From assembly GCA_964555935.1 (NCBI GenBank), contig CAZKUN010000095.1:1-30580 (forward strand): a stretch of DNA of 30,580 nucleotides, in the 5' to 3' direction. The position numbers and the translations under genes are program-made. Source of the stretch: CAZKUN01 sp964555935. GTDB taxonomy: Bacteria; Armatimonadota; Zipacnadia; Zipacnadales; VGFC01. Under the pieces are notes generated by a model that made no database searches, was not told the DNA's origin, and saw nothing but the letters and a program-made list of their open reading frames with translations. Shown in pieces: positions 6,774-15,100 of this stretch. Every line of letters starts with the position of its first letter. Positions within the stretch are counted from its first letter, which is position 1.

Positions 6774-9700
6774 TTCCGATCCCGTTGGGCTGGTTTGGGT
6801 AGCGCAGGAGGATGGTTGGGCCATCGGATGTGACGGCGATGTCAGTGGCGTCGCCGCTATGCGTGACGGCGTGAACGCGGCGGACCTTGCGGTCGGCGGC
6901 GTAGATGCGACAGACCCCGTTGACACCCAGCGCATCGGATACGATCATCCGCGTGAGCGTTGGCTCCTCGCTCTTCCACTCAGCACACGATGAGCACATG
7001 GCGATGGTTGGGTCGGTGGATTTGCGGAGACGCTTGAGGACGGCGAGCGAATCCTCGGCGAGGGTGACCTCGGTGCGAACCGCGAGGTCGGGAGTGAGGA
7101 TGTCGATGAACGGGCCTGGGAGCGCGAGCCCACCGTCGAAGGTCTTCGCGATGACATAGTCGCCGCGCTCGAGCTTGATGTGCGACTGCTCGCGGTATTC
7201 GTCTCCGAGGGATCGGCGGAGCAACGCGCGGAGTTGTCGGTCGCCGCGTTCGGATGCGGCGAAGTGACGGCCTGCCAGGCCGCAGAAGAGGGCGCGGCCG
7301 GAGCCGACGCGTTTCTCGAGGACGAGGGGGCCAATGGCCGCAGGCAAGAATGCCTGCGCCACGGGGGTGATGAGAGGTGTGGCGCCGGAGTTCTGGTAGG
7401 TGACGAACGGCTCGCCCGTGGAGATGCGCCAGAGGTCGGAATCGGTTCGATGGGGGAGCGCGTGGAAGATGCGCTCGGTTCCGGGTGGGGCGGCGGAGAC
7501 GAGAATCCGGTACTGATTGCCGATCTCGACGCTGAGCGTGGCCCGCGTACCCCGATCGAAGGGCAAGCGATAGACCACGTAACTCAGGGCGTCGGTGAAA
7601 CGCGCCGGCCCGTCGTTTAGGTGGGACTCGTTGTCATCATGGATGAGCGCGCCCTCGGCCGCGGATCCGGGGATGAGCGTCTCGCGATACGGGTTGCCGC
7701 CCTGCGTGCCATCCAGCTCGAGACGGGTGATTAGCCCGCCCCAGCCGTCGTCCTTCTGCGAGTCCTCGAACCGCACGTAGACGGCGTCGGAGTCGTTCAA
7801 GNNNNNNNNNNCTCGCCGATGACCTCGCGACTGGATACGTCGAAGCCGACCAGCGAGAGCAAGTGGTCGGTCGGGCCATGGAAGCCCGCCTCGCGCCACC
7901 AGCTATCGGCCTCGCAGTAGGCATCGTCGCCGCCGAACACCAGCAGCGTGCCGCCGCGCTCGGTCCAGTCGGCCAGCGCTTCGTTGATCTCGGGCGACTC
8001 CGGCTTGAAGGCGTCATACGACACCAGCAGCGCGCGATAAGCGTCGAGGTAGCCTGGATCCGCGGCGCGGTCGAGGTGAGCGATCTGGGCGGGGATGCCC
8101 TTCATGAGGAATGGGAGGCATAGCCCATAGATGTCGCGCACGTCGCTGGCGGATGGGTCTCCGCGTTGGTACATGGCGGAGTCGGCGATGAAGGTGGCGA
8201 TGCCTTGGGTCCCGCAGTCCCAGACGGCGGCGGGCCGGATACCTCCATCGCTGCGCGATGTCGTATTCGGCCCCTCCGACGGCGAGACGGCCGCAGGCAG
8301 GAATGCCTGCGCCACGAGGGGCTTCTCCTGCGCCACGAGGGGCTTCTCCGACGATTGGTTCTGCATGTCGGAGAGGGTGCGGATGACGCTGGTGATTTCA
8401 GTGGCGAAGTCATCGGGCACTCGGCCGAAGATGCGCGTGGGCCACGGCATGACCTCGAACCGGTCGACCTCCGGGAAGAGCAGCGACGCGGCAAGCGTGC
8501 GTTCGTAGTTGCGGTGGTAATCCTCCATCGGCCGGTCGGGGTTGTCCTCAACGGGATCCATCAGGAACCAGACCGGGATGTCGAGCCCCCGCACGAGATT
8601 CCACGACGAGCTATATTCCAGGAATGCGTTCTCAAACGTCCGCTCTGCCTGGTGGCCTTGGTGGGTGATGTGCGAGCGCGCCGTGCCCGTCCAGACCTGC
8701 GCGACGGTCTCGTCAACCAGGCCGGTCTTGAGCATGGCGGCATGGGCGAAGGTGATGCCCCACGCACTGTAGTTCAGCGGGCTGTGGGCGAGCAGATAGC
8801 GCGTGACCCCCGGATCGACTTTGCGCGACTCCACGTAGATATCCGTCAATAGCTGCTGCTCCATCCGAGCTTTCAGGCGTTCGGCTTTCAGCCGGGCGTC
8901 GACGGAGGAATCGGGCGCCTGCCACGGCTCGCCGTACACCTCTTGCCACTCGGCCTTGAAGGCGTCCGAGTAACCGGCCCGACTGAAGAACTCCGGCTCC
9001 TCAGGCGAGACGGCCTCGGTGCCATTGCGGACGGCGGCGGCGAAGTACTCNNNNNNNNNNCGCCATGATTTGCCGGCGCTTTTCGGTGGGGACCATGTAG
9101 TAGCTGCCCGGCCCGCACGTCAGGCGCGTGCCCGAGCCGTCCGTCTGAGGCTCAGCGGGATTCAGCTCGACGTAGCCAGTCGCGGCGCGGAAGCCGCCCA
9201 TGCAGTGGACCTCGTAACCGAAGTCCTGCCATGACTGGAGGTTGTGCTCGGCGTTGGCGGCGACGATGATCGCGTCGACCTTCAGGTCGTTGTCTTCGCG
9301 GTAGCCGGTGGGCGTCTGGAAGCTGGTGGTCTTGCGCCGCGTGCGGCGGGAAGACACTGCGTCTGCCGGCACTTGCAGGGCGGCTTCGAGCGCATCCGGC
9401 AGACCGTTCTCGTTGGCGTCGATGGGTTTCCCGCGAGGGAGGTCGATCTGCGCGAACTCGGCGTCCGGCGGCGCCGTCGAGACGGCAGAGGCATCGACCT
9501 CGCCCCGGAAGAGCCCGGGCGAGGCCATGTAGACAGAGCCAGACGACCAGATCTGCAGCGACAGGTCAGCGAAGTCGGCGCCCTCGGGCGCGGTGACCGT
9601 GGCCTCAACGAGCGTCCATGCGCCGGCTCCCGCGGGAAGCGCGGGGCCCTGCTGGCCGAGGAATCTTGCGGTGCTGAAGAACCGCACGTACAGCCGGTCG

Positions 9701-10002
9701 CGGTCGTGAACTTGCTGATCGGTGCGCACCCACGCCGCGACGGTCAGCTTCTCGCCCGGCGTCACCGCAACCCGCGCGCTCGTCGCTCCGGCCCAGTCCT
9801 CGCCCGTACCGTTCAGCCGCAATGCATGCGCCTCGCCGGCGTGGTACCAGTCCACGCGCCGGTCCGCGGCGCGGTTGAGCGACCAGTGCGTCGGACCGTA
9901 GACGCCTTCGGACAGCGACAGGTTGTTGACGAGGTTCTGCGCGACGCCCGGCGCTGCGAGCAATCCGGCGGGCAGCATGGCGATCAGTGACAGGCGAGAC
10001 AT
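6754..10002 (-). CDS. Large multidomain secreted glycosidase-like protein, two gaps
   Basis: Three same-strand pieces (10002-9061, 9050-7811, 7800-6754) read as one gene of about 1080 residues. ATG 10002 has AGGAG eight bases upstream and starts a signal peptide (MSRLSLIAMLPAGLLAAPGV). Next come a CBM-like beta-sandwich (about residues 25-175) and an Asp-rich DANENGLPDALEAAL segment. A TIM-barrel-like region follows, with VDAIIVAANAEHNLQSWQDF and, after the first gap, RNGTEAVSPEEPEFFSRAGY. Then a GATase-like domain (RALLVSYDAFKPESPEI, GGTLLVFGGDDAY), and after the second gap a C-terminal beta-rich region. Pieces are in different frames because gap lengths are placeholders. The barrel piece is open back to the first gap, so there is no separate start near 8939. 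Two hairpin repeats lie in frame inside it. Substrate and exact GH family are not identifiable. Confidence 0.7.
7336..7366. repeat. In-frame hairpin repeat type B, copy 1
   Basis: GCAGGCA at 7340-7346, loop AGAA, and TGCCTGC at 7351-7357 form a perfect 7-bp hairpin preceded by GGCC and followed by GCCACGGGG. On the minus strand it encodes VAQAFLPAA within the large glycosidase, between ITP and IGPLVLEK. The same hairpin and the same peptide recur at 8289-8317. Confidence 0.85.
7801..7810. other. Assembly gap (10 N)
   Basis: Ten N within the large minus-strand glycosidase gene; the frame changes across it. Confidence 0.95.
8232..8350. repeat. In-frame repeat cluster: type A hairpin, type B hairpin, 21-bp tandem repeat
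   Basis: A type A hairpin at 8232-8273 has the same 11-base arms as 465-506 plus an inner stem CATCGC/GCGATG at 8246-8260. CCTCCGACGG and CGAGACGG follow. A type B hairpin is at 8293-8310 with tail GCCACG. A perfect 21-base direct duplication (8307-8327 and 8328-8348) encodes EKPLVAQ twice on the minus strand. The whole cluster is read in frame as about 40 residues of low-complexity linker in the large glycosidase, between the barrel (ending VIRTLSDMQ) and the next domain (AVWDCGTQGIATFI). Confidence 0.85.
9051..9060. other. Assembly gap (10 N)
   Basis: Ten N inside the large glycosidase gene, between TEKRRQIMA and EYFAAAVRNGTEAV on the minus strand. The protein context suggests only a small number of residues is missing. 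Confidence 0.92.
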
Positions 10003-10112
10003 AGGTGGTTCTCCTAGGAAGATGATGCGGGACCGTTTCCCCCCGCGAAGGAGGCTGACCTTGCGCGACTCAAGCTCCTATTGCAGCCTCAGGACTGATC
10101 GTAGATGGGCAG

Positions 10113-10204
10113 ATTAATTAGGGTCAGACACTATTACCAGAATAGCTCTATCCAGCGGTACACGGCTGTATGCGTCGTAAAACTATTGTCTGACACTAAT
10201 TAAT
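10113..10204. mobile_element. 92-bp palindromic REP/MITE-like element
   Basis: ATTAATTAGGGTCAGACA at 10113-10130 is inverted as TGTCTGACACTAATTAAT (bases 10187-10204) with one mismatch, and the match extends a few bases further inward. The A/T-rich centre also holds CAGC/GCTG. The element is AT-rich compared with its surroundings. TTAATTAGGGTCAGACA-type ends are, to my knowledge, associated with REP elements and their Y1 transposases (RAYT/TnpA_REP); no transposase is in the window. It lies in the 327-base divergent intergenic region 10003-10329, which otherwise holds no recognisable gene. Confidence 0.6.
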
Positions 10205-10329
10205 TGGGCGATACTGAGGGGAGGGCTGGAGCGGGGAACGAGGGAATACCGTGCTGGTGTTGACGGTTGCGTGACTGACCACCGCCTTTGAACCCACGCT
10301 GACTTGGATCTGGAAGGAGCCATTCTCAC

Positions 10330-11391
10330 GTGCGCAAACAGTCTGTTGGTTTTCTTAAGGAACTGCTGAGAGCCCCATCCCCGTCTGGTTACGAACAGCC
10401 CGCGATGGATGTCGTGCGCGATTACGTGGCGGACTTCGCCGATGAGGTGAAGACCGATGTCCACGGCAACGTCATTGCCGCCATCAACCCCGAAGGTAGC
10501 CCGCGCGTCATGCTGGCCGGTCACTGCGATCAGATCGGGATGATCGTGAAGTGGATCAACGACGACGGGTATATCTACTTTGCCAGCATCGGCGGGATCG
10601 ACGCCGCCGTGCTGAGCGGGCTCCGCGTCCTGGTGCATACCGACAGCGGCCCCATCTCCGGCGTCGTCGGGCGGACGGCGATCCACTTGCTCAGCGCCGA
10701 GCAGCGCGGCAAGGCCTCGTCGATCGACAAGTTCTGGATCGACATCGGCGCCAAGAACAAGAAAGCCGTCGAGAAACTCGTCACGATCGGCGACGCCGTC
10801 ACCTTCGACGTGCCCGTCACCGATCTCCAGCAGGACCTGATCGCCTCGCCCGGCGTGGACGACAAGATCGGCGGGCACATCTGCATGGAGGCGCTGAGGC
10901 TGCTCTCGAAAGACAAGCCCTCGTGCGCGGTGTTCGCGGTGGCGACAGTGCAGGAGGAGATCGGCATGCGCGGCGCGACCACCAGCACGTATAGCGTCAA
11001 TCCCGATATCGGCATTGCCGTAGACGTGACGCACACGACGGACTACCCGGGCTCGGACAAGAAACGCGTCGGCGACGTCAAGCTCGGTGGCGGGCCCGTC
11101 CTGGATCGGGGCGCGAACATCAACCCAGCGCTCTGGCAGATGCTGCGCGACTCGGCGAAGGCGGCGAAGATTCCCGTGCAGCTCGTGGCGGCTCCCAGCG
11201 GCACGGGCACCGACGCCAACGCGATGCAACTGTCGCGCGGCGGAACGGCGACGGCTCTGATCGGCGTACCAAACCGCTACATGCACACGCCGAGCGAGGT
11301 CATCTCGCTGAAGGACGCGGAGCAGGCGGCGAAGCTGATCGCCGCGACTGTGAGGAGCATCGACGAGAAGACGGACTTCATCCCCAAGTGA
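10330..11391 (+). CDS. M42 family aminopeptidase/glutamyl aminopeptidase
   Basis: The 353-residue product is a full-length M42 metallopeptidase of the TET/FrvX type, a cytoplasmic di-metal aminopeptidase that trims peptides within a dodecameric cage. Visible ligands and catalytic residues are H65 and D67 (AGHCDQIG), D177-D178 (SPGVDDKIGG), E209-E210 (TVQEEIGMRGA), D232 (AVDVTH) and H319 (NRYMHTPSEVI). No signal peptide is present. The start is GTG 10330 with AAGGAG ten bases upstream; the next family landmarks (LLRAPSPSGYEQP) follow at the normal distance. Four bases separate its stop from the M48 protease start, implying co-transcription. It is transcribed divergently from the glycosidase cluster and looks like housekeeping rather than glycan metabolism. 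FrvX-like members are sometimes misannotated as endoglucanases; this sequence favours peptidase. Confidence 0.92.
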   Translation: MRKQSVGFLKELLRAPSPSGYEQPAMDVVRDYVADFADEVKTDVHGNVIAAINPEGSPRVMLAGHCDQIGMIVKWINDDGYIYFASIGGIDAAVLSGLRVLVHTDSGPISGVVGRTAIHLLSAEQRGKASSIDKFWIDIGAKNKKAVEKLVTIGDAVTFDVPVTDLQQDLIASPGVDDKIGGHICMEALRLLSKDKPSCAVFAVATVQEEIGMRGATTSTYSVNPDIGIAVDVTHTTDYPGSDKKRVGDVKLGGGPVLDRGANINPALWQMLRDSAKAAKIPVQLVAAPSGTGTDANAMQLSRGGTATALIGVPNRYMHTPSEVISLKDAEQAAKLIAATVRSIDEKTDFIPK

Positions 11392-11395
11392 CCTA

Positions 11396-13120
11396 ATGCC
11401 AATTGACACTCACCGACGACTACGCGGCGGCAGGCGACTCTTGCCTGTCGCCGCCGTGTTGCTGGGACTCGCAGGACCCGCGACGGCCGGTGATCTCGAC
11501 GAGATCGAGCACAACATCGAGGACATCGTCGGCCGGATCTCGGTGGAGCTGATCGAGCGCGAGGTCGGGACGGTCGATAACCCGCTGCTGGTGGAGTGGA
11601 TCGAGGAGTTGGGCCAACGCGTTGCGGCGCCCAGCTCGCGCCAGGAGTTCAGGTACCGGTTCCGCATCCTCGACACCCCTCAACGCAACGCGCTCGCGCT
11701 TCCGGGAGCTAACATCTACGTCACGCGTGGGCTTCTGGCGTCGGCTCGGTCGGAGGATGAGATAGCGGCGGTGCTCGCTCATGAGGTCGGGCACATCGCG
11801 GATAAGGACTTCCAGCGCGTTGTATCGCGTCAGCTCATGTTCCTGGGTCTCGCCGCCATCGCCCGGAGCGCTGACCAGGAAGAACTGGAAACGCCGCTCG
11901 CGATCGCTCAGATATTCAGCTCGCTCCGCCACTCTCGCCGGCAGGAGGCGCAGGCCGACAAGCGGGGCGTCGACTACGCGCTGGCGGCGGGCTATGACCC
12001 AGCGGGTCTTATCGTGTTCTTCGATGCTATTCTCGATGGCCGCGACCACCCTCGTCCGTGGTACAAGAACCTGCTGCAGACCCACCCGGATCCGTTTGCT
12101 CGTCGCACTCGGACGCTGGCTCGGGCTGACGAGATGAAGCGCGCGGATCTCGACGCGTTGGCGGAGCTGATTGACGGGCAGGTATCGCGGTACCGTTACG
12201 TGGGTGCTTTGCGGAATCTAGCCCTGTGGCGCGAGGCCGATCCCAACGATCCGGCGCCGCTGGTGCGGGCGGCGGCGGTTCATCTCCTGCGTGGCGACGG
12301 CGGGGCTGGGGCTGAGGCGTGCCGGTTGGCTCTCGAACTCACGCCCGGCCATGAGCGGGCGACGCGCCTGCTGGCCGAGGTGCAAAGCGAGCCGCGCGAA
12401 ACGCCACTCGCCCGGCCCACTCCGCCACCGGGCGCAGTGGTCTTGGACCCGCGGCCGCTGGATCGCCTGCGCAAACTGACGGTCCGGCTTGAGGAGGACC
12501 GCCAGCTCAATGACGCGCTCTTGTGGGCGCAGGCTTACCATCCGGAGTACAAGGACTGGCGTTGGGTGACGCTTTTCATCAAGGCGCGCGCCATCTTGAT
12601 GGGGGTAGATCGGCTCCGGTGGCGGGTGTCAGAGGTGCGGTCGCTGAGCCTCTCCGGATCGGTCAAATGGCAAGCGTGTCGCGCCGACGCGGGCCCTAAG
12701 ACGGACGCGGAAATCGCGGCCTGGTATCAGGGCGCCCTGCGCGCGGACCTCAAGGCGGTGGCGGAGTTGCTGAAAGCGGCACAGCTGGTGCCGCCTGTGC
12801 TCGCGACGCTGGCGACGACGGGGCGCGGCGATCCGCTGGGGCGGATGAGCGCGACGCGCTTCGCGTTGATGGAGGGCGACTTGCTGCTCGCGGAGTCGCA
12901 ACTGAGGCGCGCGCTCAAGTTTACGCGCCAGGCCGCGCGGGATGTTGCGCGGGCGGAAGTCGAGCGACTCAGTTGCGAGTTGACGGACATGGCGAGCGTG
13001 GCGGGCCCGCGCCAGTTGGCGATTTACGACGGCCTGGCCTCGGTGAGGCTCGCGGCAGCGCCCGACGCAATTCGCCCCGGGAACGGCGCGACATCANNNN
13101 NNNNNNGTGCCGGGAGCTAG
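11396..13120 (+). CDS. BepA/YfgC-like M48 metalloprotease with C-terminal helical repeats
   Basis: The product has an N-terminal signal sequence (RLLPVAAVLLGLAGPATA), then an M48 domain with zinc motif H129-E-V-G-H133 and third ligand E184 in EAQAD. The block NALALPGANIYVTRGLL matches the BepA/LoiP group of periplasmic quality-control proteases. From about residue 240 the sequence is Ala/Leu-rich and helical with TPR-like units (PLVRAAAVHLLRGDGGAGAE, FALMEGDLLLAESQLRRALK). Start ATG 11396 lacks a clear SD but sits four bases after the M42 stop, consistent with translational coupling. The 3' end is uncertain because the gap at 13097-13106 interrupts it. Read straight through, it stops at 13120. 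In another frame the post-gap sequence stays open to 13257 (AVRITLQVLTFEAKTETI), which may be the true C-terminus. Confidence 0.85.
   Translation: MPIDTHRRLRGGRRLLPVAAVLLGLAGPATAGDLDEIEHNIEDIVGRISVELIEREVGTVDNPLLVEWIEELGQRVAAPSSRQEFRYRFRILDTPQRNALALPGANIYVTRGLLASARSEDEIAAVLAHEVGHIADKDFQRVVSRQLMFLGLAAIARSADQEELETPLAIAQIFSSLRHSRRQEAQADKRGVDYALAAGYDPAGLIVFFDAILDGRDHPRPWYKNLLQTHPDPFARRTRTLARADEMKRADLDALAELIDGQVSRYRYVGALRNLALWREADPNDPAPLVRAAAVHLLRGDGGAGAEACRLALELTPGHERATRLLAEVQSEPRETPLARPTPPPGAVVLDPRPLDRLRKLTVRLEEDRQLNDALLWAQAYHPEYKDWRWVTLFIKARAILMGVDRLRWRVSEVRSLSLSGSVKWQACRADAGPKTDAEIAAWYQGALRADLKAVAELLKAAQLVPPVLATLATTGRGDPLGRMSATRFALMEGDLLLAESQLRRALKFTRQAARDVARAEVERLSCELTDMASVAGPRQLAIYDGLASVRLAAAPDAIRPGNGATSXXXXAGS
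13097..13106. other. Assembly gap (10 N)
   Basis: Ten N near the 3' end of the M48 protease gene; the true stop codon of that gene cannot be placed. Confidence 0.95.
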
Positions 13121-13305
13121 CGGCGCGCGCGGCGGGATGGGACGAAGATGCCCCCAAATACGGGGCCACAGAAGCGGTGAGAATCACATTACAAGTCTTG
13201 ACGTTCGAGGCCAAGACAGAGACAATTGGAGTAGCGGCATCGAGGGATGACTCGTAGACCTGCGACGCGCCTCACGTCATGTCCGGAAAGCACCGGAGCG
13301 CTCGG

Positions 13306-14040
13306 TTGAAGCTAGCCATACTGTCTGACATTCACTCAAACCTCCCCGCCCTTGAGGCGGTCATGGCCGAGATTCTCAAGGAGAGCTGCCACAAGATCGT
13401 CTCCCTGGGCGATATCGTAGGCTATGGCGCGTGGCCGAACGAGTGCTGCGCGCTGCTCAAAGAGCACGGCGTTGTCGGCGTCAAGGGCAACCACGATGTG
13501 GCGGCCGTCAAAGAGGGCGCCGAGTTCGCCTTCACTCCCCAGGCCAAGGCCTGCATCCTCTGGACGCGCGCGCGGCTGGAGGAAGAGCATGTTCGCATGT
13601 TGACGTCGCTGCCCTTGCGTCGCAAGATCGAGCGGGTCATGGCTTGTCACGGGTCGATGGCCGATCCGGACGAGTACGTCTACTCGTGGCGGGGCGCGAT
13701 GCCGAGTTTCGATCGGATGGACACGCAGGTGGGGTTCCTTGGCCACACGCATTACGCGGGGTGGTTCTACCGCCAACAGAATCCGCCACGAGGCGATGGC
13801 GAAATGACGCCTCGAGGCGGGAGCGTGAAGGTCGACTACGTCGGCCAGTACCTCGCGAACCCCGGCGCGGTCGGCCAACCGCGCGACGGCAATCCCGCGG
13901 CGGCGTACGCCATCTACGACGATCAGATGGAAGCGGTTGAGTTCCACCGCGTCGCATACGATATCGAACGAGCGGCGCGGGGGATCATCGAGGCCGGTCT
14001 GCCCACGGGCATGGCGAATCGGCTGTTTCAGGGGATTTGA
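13306..14040 (+). CDS. YfcE/DIHSN-type calcineurin-like metallophosphoesterase
   Basis: The 244-residue product carries all family metal-site motifs in order: ILSDIHSN, LGDIVGYGAWPNEC, VGVKGNHD, MACHGS and LGHTHYAGWF, followed by the LANPGAVGQPRDGNP block. These cytoplasmic enzymes hydrolyse phosphodiester or phosphoanhydride bonds; the physiological substrate of this subgroup is generally not known. The frame is open to ATG 13279, but I prefer TTG 13306: GGAG lies seven bases upstream of it, ATG 13279 has no SD, and TTG gives the usual MKLAILSDIHSN start. It follows the M48 gene on the same strand. Its stop is 52 bases from the convergent permease gene, with one hairpin repeat between. Confidence 0.9.
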   Translation: MKLAILSDIHSNLPALEAVMAEILKESCHKIVSLGDIVGYGAWPNECCALLKEHGVVGVKGNHDVAAVKEGAEFAFTPQAKACILWTRARLEEEHVRMLTSLPLRRKIERVMACHGSMADPDEYVYSWRGAMPSFDRMDTQVGFLGHTHYAGWFYRQQNPPRGDGEMTPRGGSVKVDYVGQYLANPGAVGQPRDGNPAAAYAIYDDQMEAVEFHRVAYDIERAARGIIEAGLPTGMANRLFQGI

Positions 14041-14056
14041 CCGCAAGGCAACGGAC

Positions 14057-14081
14057 GACGGGCTGGAAGCCCGTCGCTACG
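14057..14081. repeat. Type D hairpin with GCTACG tail, between convergent genes
   Basis: GACGGGCT-GGA-AGCCCGTC at 14057-14075 is followed by GCTACG. It fills the 52-base space between two convergent stop codons, as the hairpin at 3337 does. It might act as a transcription roadblock, but there is no T run. Confidence 0.75.
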
Positions 14082-14092
14082 CGGGGTCGGCG

Positions 14093-15094
14093 CTAGGTGT
14101 CGCGTTTCGTCATTTGGTCGAGGATCATCGCGCCGAGGATGACCAGCCCGCGCGCGACAAGCTGCCAGAACTCATCCACCTTCAGCAGGGCCAAGCCGTT
14201 GTTCAGCACCCCAATAAGCAGCGCCCCCAGCACCGTTCCGCCGACGCTTCCCATGCCTCCGGACAGGCTCGCGCCGCCGAGGACGACGGCCGCAATCGCA
14301 TCAAGTTCGGCATAGTTGCCTGTGGTTGGGTCGCCCGCGCCAAGCGTGGATGCCGACATGACCCCGCCGACCGCCGCGAGCAATCCGCAGACGGCGTAGA
14401 CGATGATTTTCGTGCGCGCGATTGGGATCCCGCTCAGCCGCGCGGCCTCCTCGTTCCCGCCCATCGCGTAGACCCACCGCCCGAAGGCGGTTCGCTTCAG
14501 GATGAGGTGGCCGATCAGCGCGATGACGCATGCGATGATGGCGGTCTGGGGGATGGGGCCGAGGCGCCCGCGGCCGAGCGAGGTGAACGTATCCGGGAGG
14601 TTGCCAAAGCGCCCGCCCTGGACGTAGACGTTCGCCAGCCCTCGCGCCACGAGCATCATCGCCAGCGTCGCGATGAACGGTCGGATGTTGAAGCGCGCGA
14701 TGATGAAGCCGTTGAAGAGCCCGCTCGCCGCGCCGATGCCCATGCCGCACAGCACCGCGAGCAGCACGAGCCCCGGGCTCGCCGTCTCCCCGCCGGCCAT
14801 ACCGTGGGCGAGCACGCCACCGGATATGGTGCCGCCGAAGGCCAGCACCGACCCTACCGATAGATCGATCCCGCCGGAGACGATGACGAGCGTCATCCCA
14901 GTCGCGAGGATGAGGTTGGCGGCGACCTGGTCGGTGATATTGAGCAAGTTCTGTGGTCGGGTGAACGTGTGGTTAGGCGTGGCGAGTGAGAAGTAGATGC
15001 ACAGCAGCACAAACCCCAGCGCGCTCCCGTAGCGGCGGACGAGCATGCCTACGGTCGATCTCCACGCACGCGGCGCGCGAGGGGTGTCAGTCAT
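14093..15094 (-). CDS. Ribose/sugar-type ABC transporter permease (RbsC family)
   Basis: The 333-residue product is a complete BPD_transp_2 permease with about eight to ten membrane segments. Family landmarks are GMTLVIVSGGIDLSVGSVLA, NGFIIARFNIRPFIATL, the EAARLSGIPIARTKI cytoplasmic (EAA-like) loop, and AIAAVVLGGASLSGGMGSVG. It would form the inner-membrane channel of a monosaccharide or nucleoside importer. Start ATG 15094 is seven bases after the binding-protein stop, implying translational coupling; an upstream in-frame TTG at 15100 is less likely. The ATPase gene normally beside such permeases (RbsA type) is absent: the next gene downstream is convergent and unrelated. The partner ATPase must be encoded elsewhere. 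Confidence 0.93.
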   Translation of the reverse strand: MTDTPRAPRAWRSTVGMLVRRYGSALGFVLLCIYFSLATPNHTFTRPQNLLNITDQVAANLILATGMTLVIVSGGIDLSVGSVLAFGGTISGGVLAHGMAGGETASPGLVLLAVLCGMGIGAASGLFNGFIIARFNIRPFIATLAMMLVARGLANVYVQGGRFGNLPDTFTSLGRGRLGPIPQTAIIACVIALIGHLILKRTAFGRWVYAMGGNEEAARLSGIPIARTKIIVYAVCGLLAAVGGVMSASTLGAGDPTTGNYAELDAIAAVVLGGASLSGGMGSVGGTVLGALLIGVLNNGLALLKVDEFWQLVARGLVILGAMILDQMTKRDT

Positions 15095-15100
15095 GGGCAA

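Noticed and set aside
7797..8939. Independent gene starting near 8939
   Set aside because: The apparent start is an internal GTG; the frame stays open back to the gap at 9050 with protein-like sequence (EEPEFFSRAGYSDAFK), so it is the middle of one large gene.
10183..11409. 408-aa open frame on the minus strand
   Set aside because: It is antisense to the complete M42 aminopeptidase with all its metal ligands, shows no family motif, is rich in Arg, His and Asp as expected for reverse-strand reading of GC-rich genes, and begins in a repeat region.
13107..13257. Separate small gene after the gap
   Set aside because: The open frame has no start of its own and most likely is the C-terminus of the M48 protease in the frame set by the unknown gap length.
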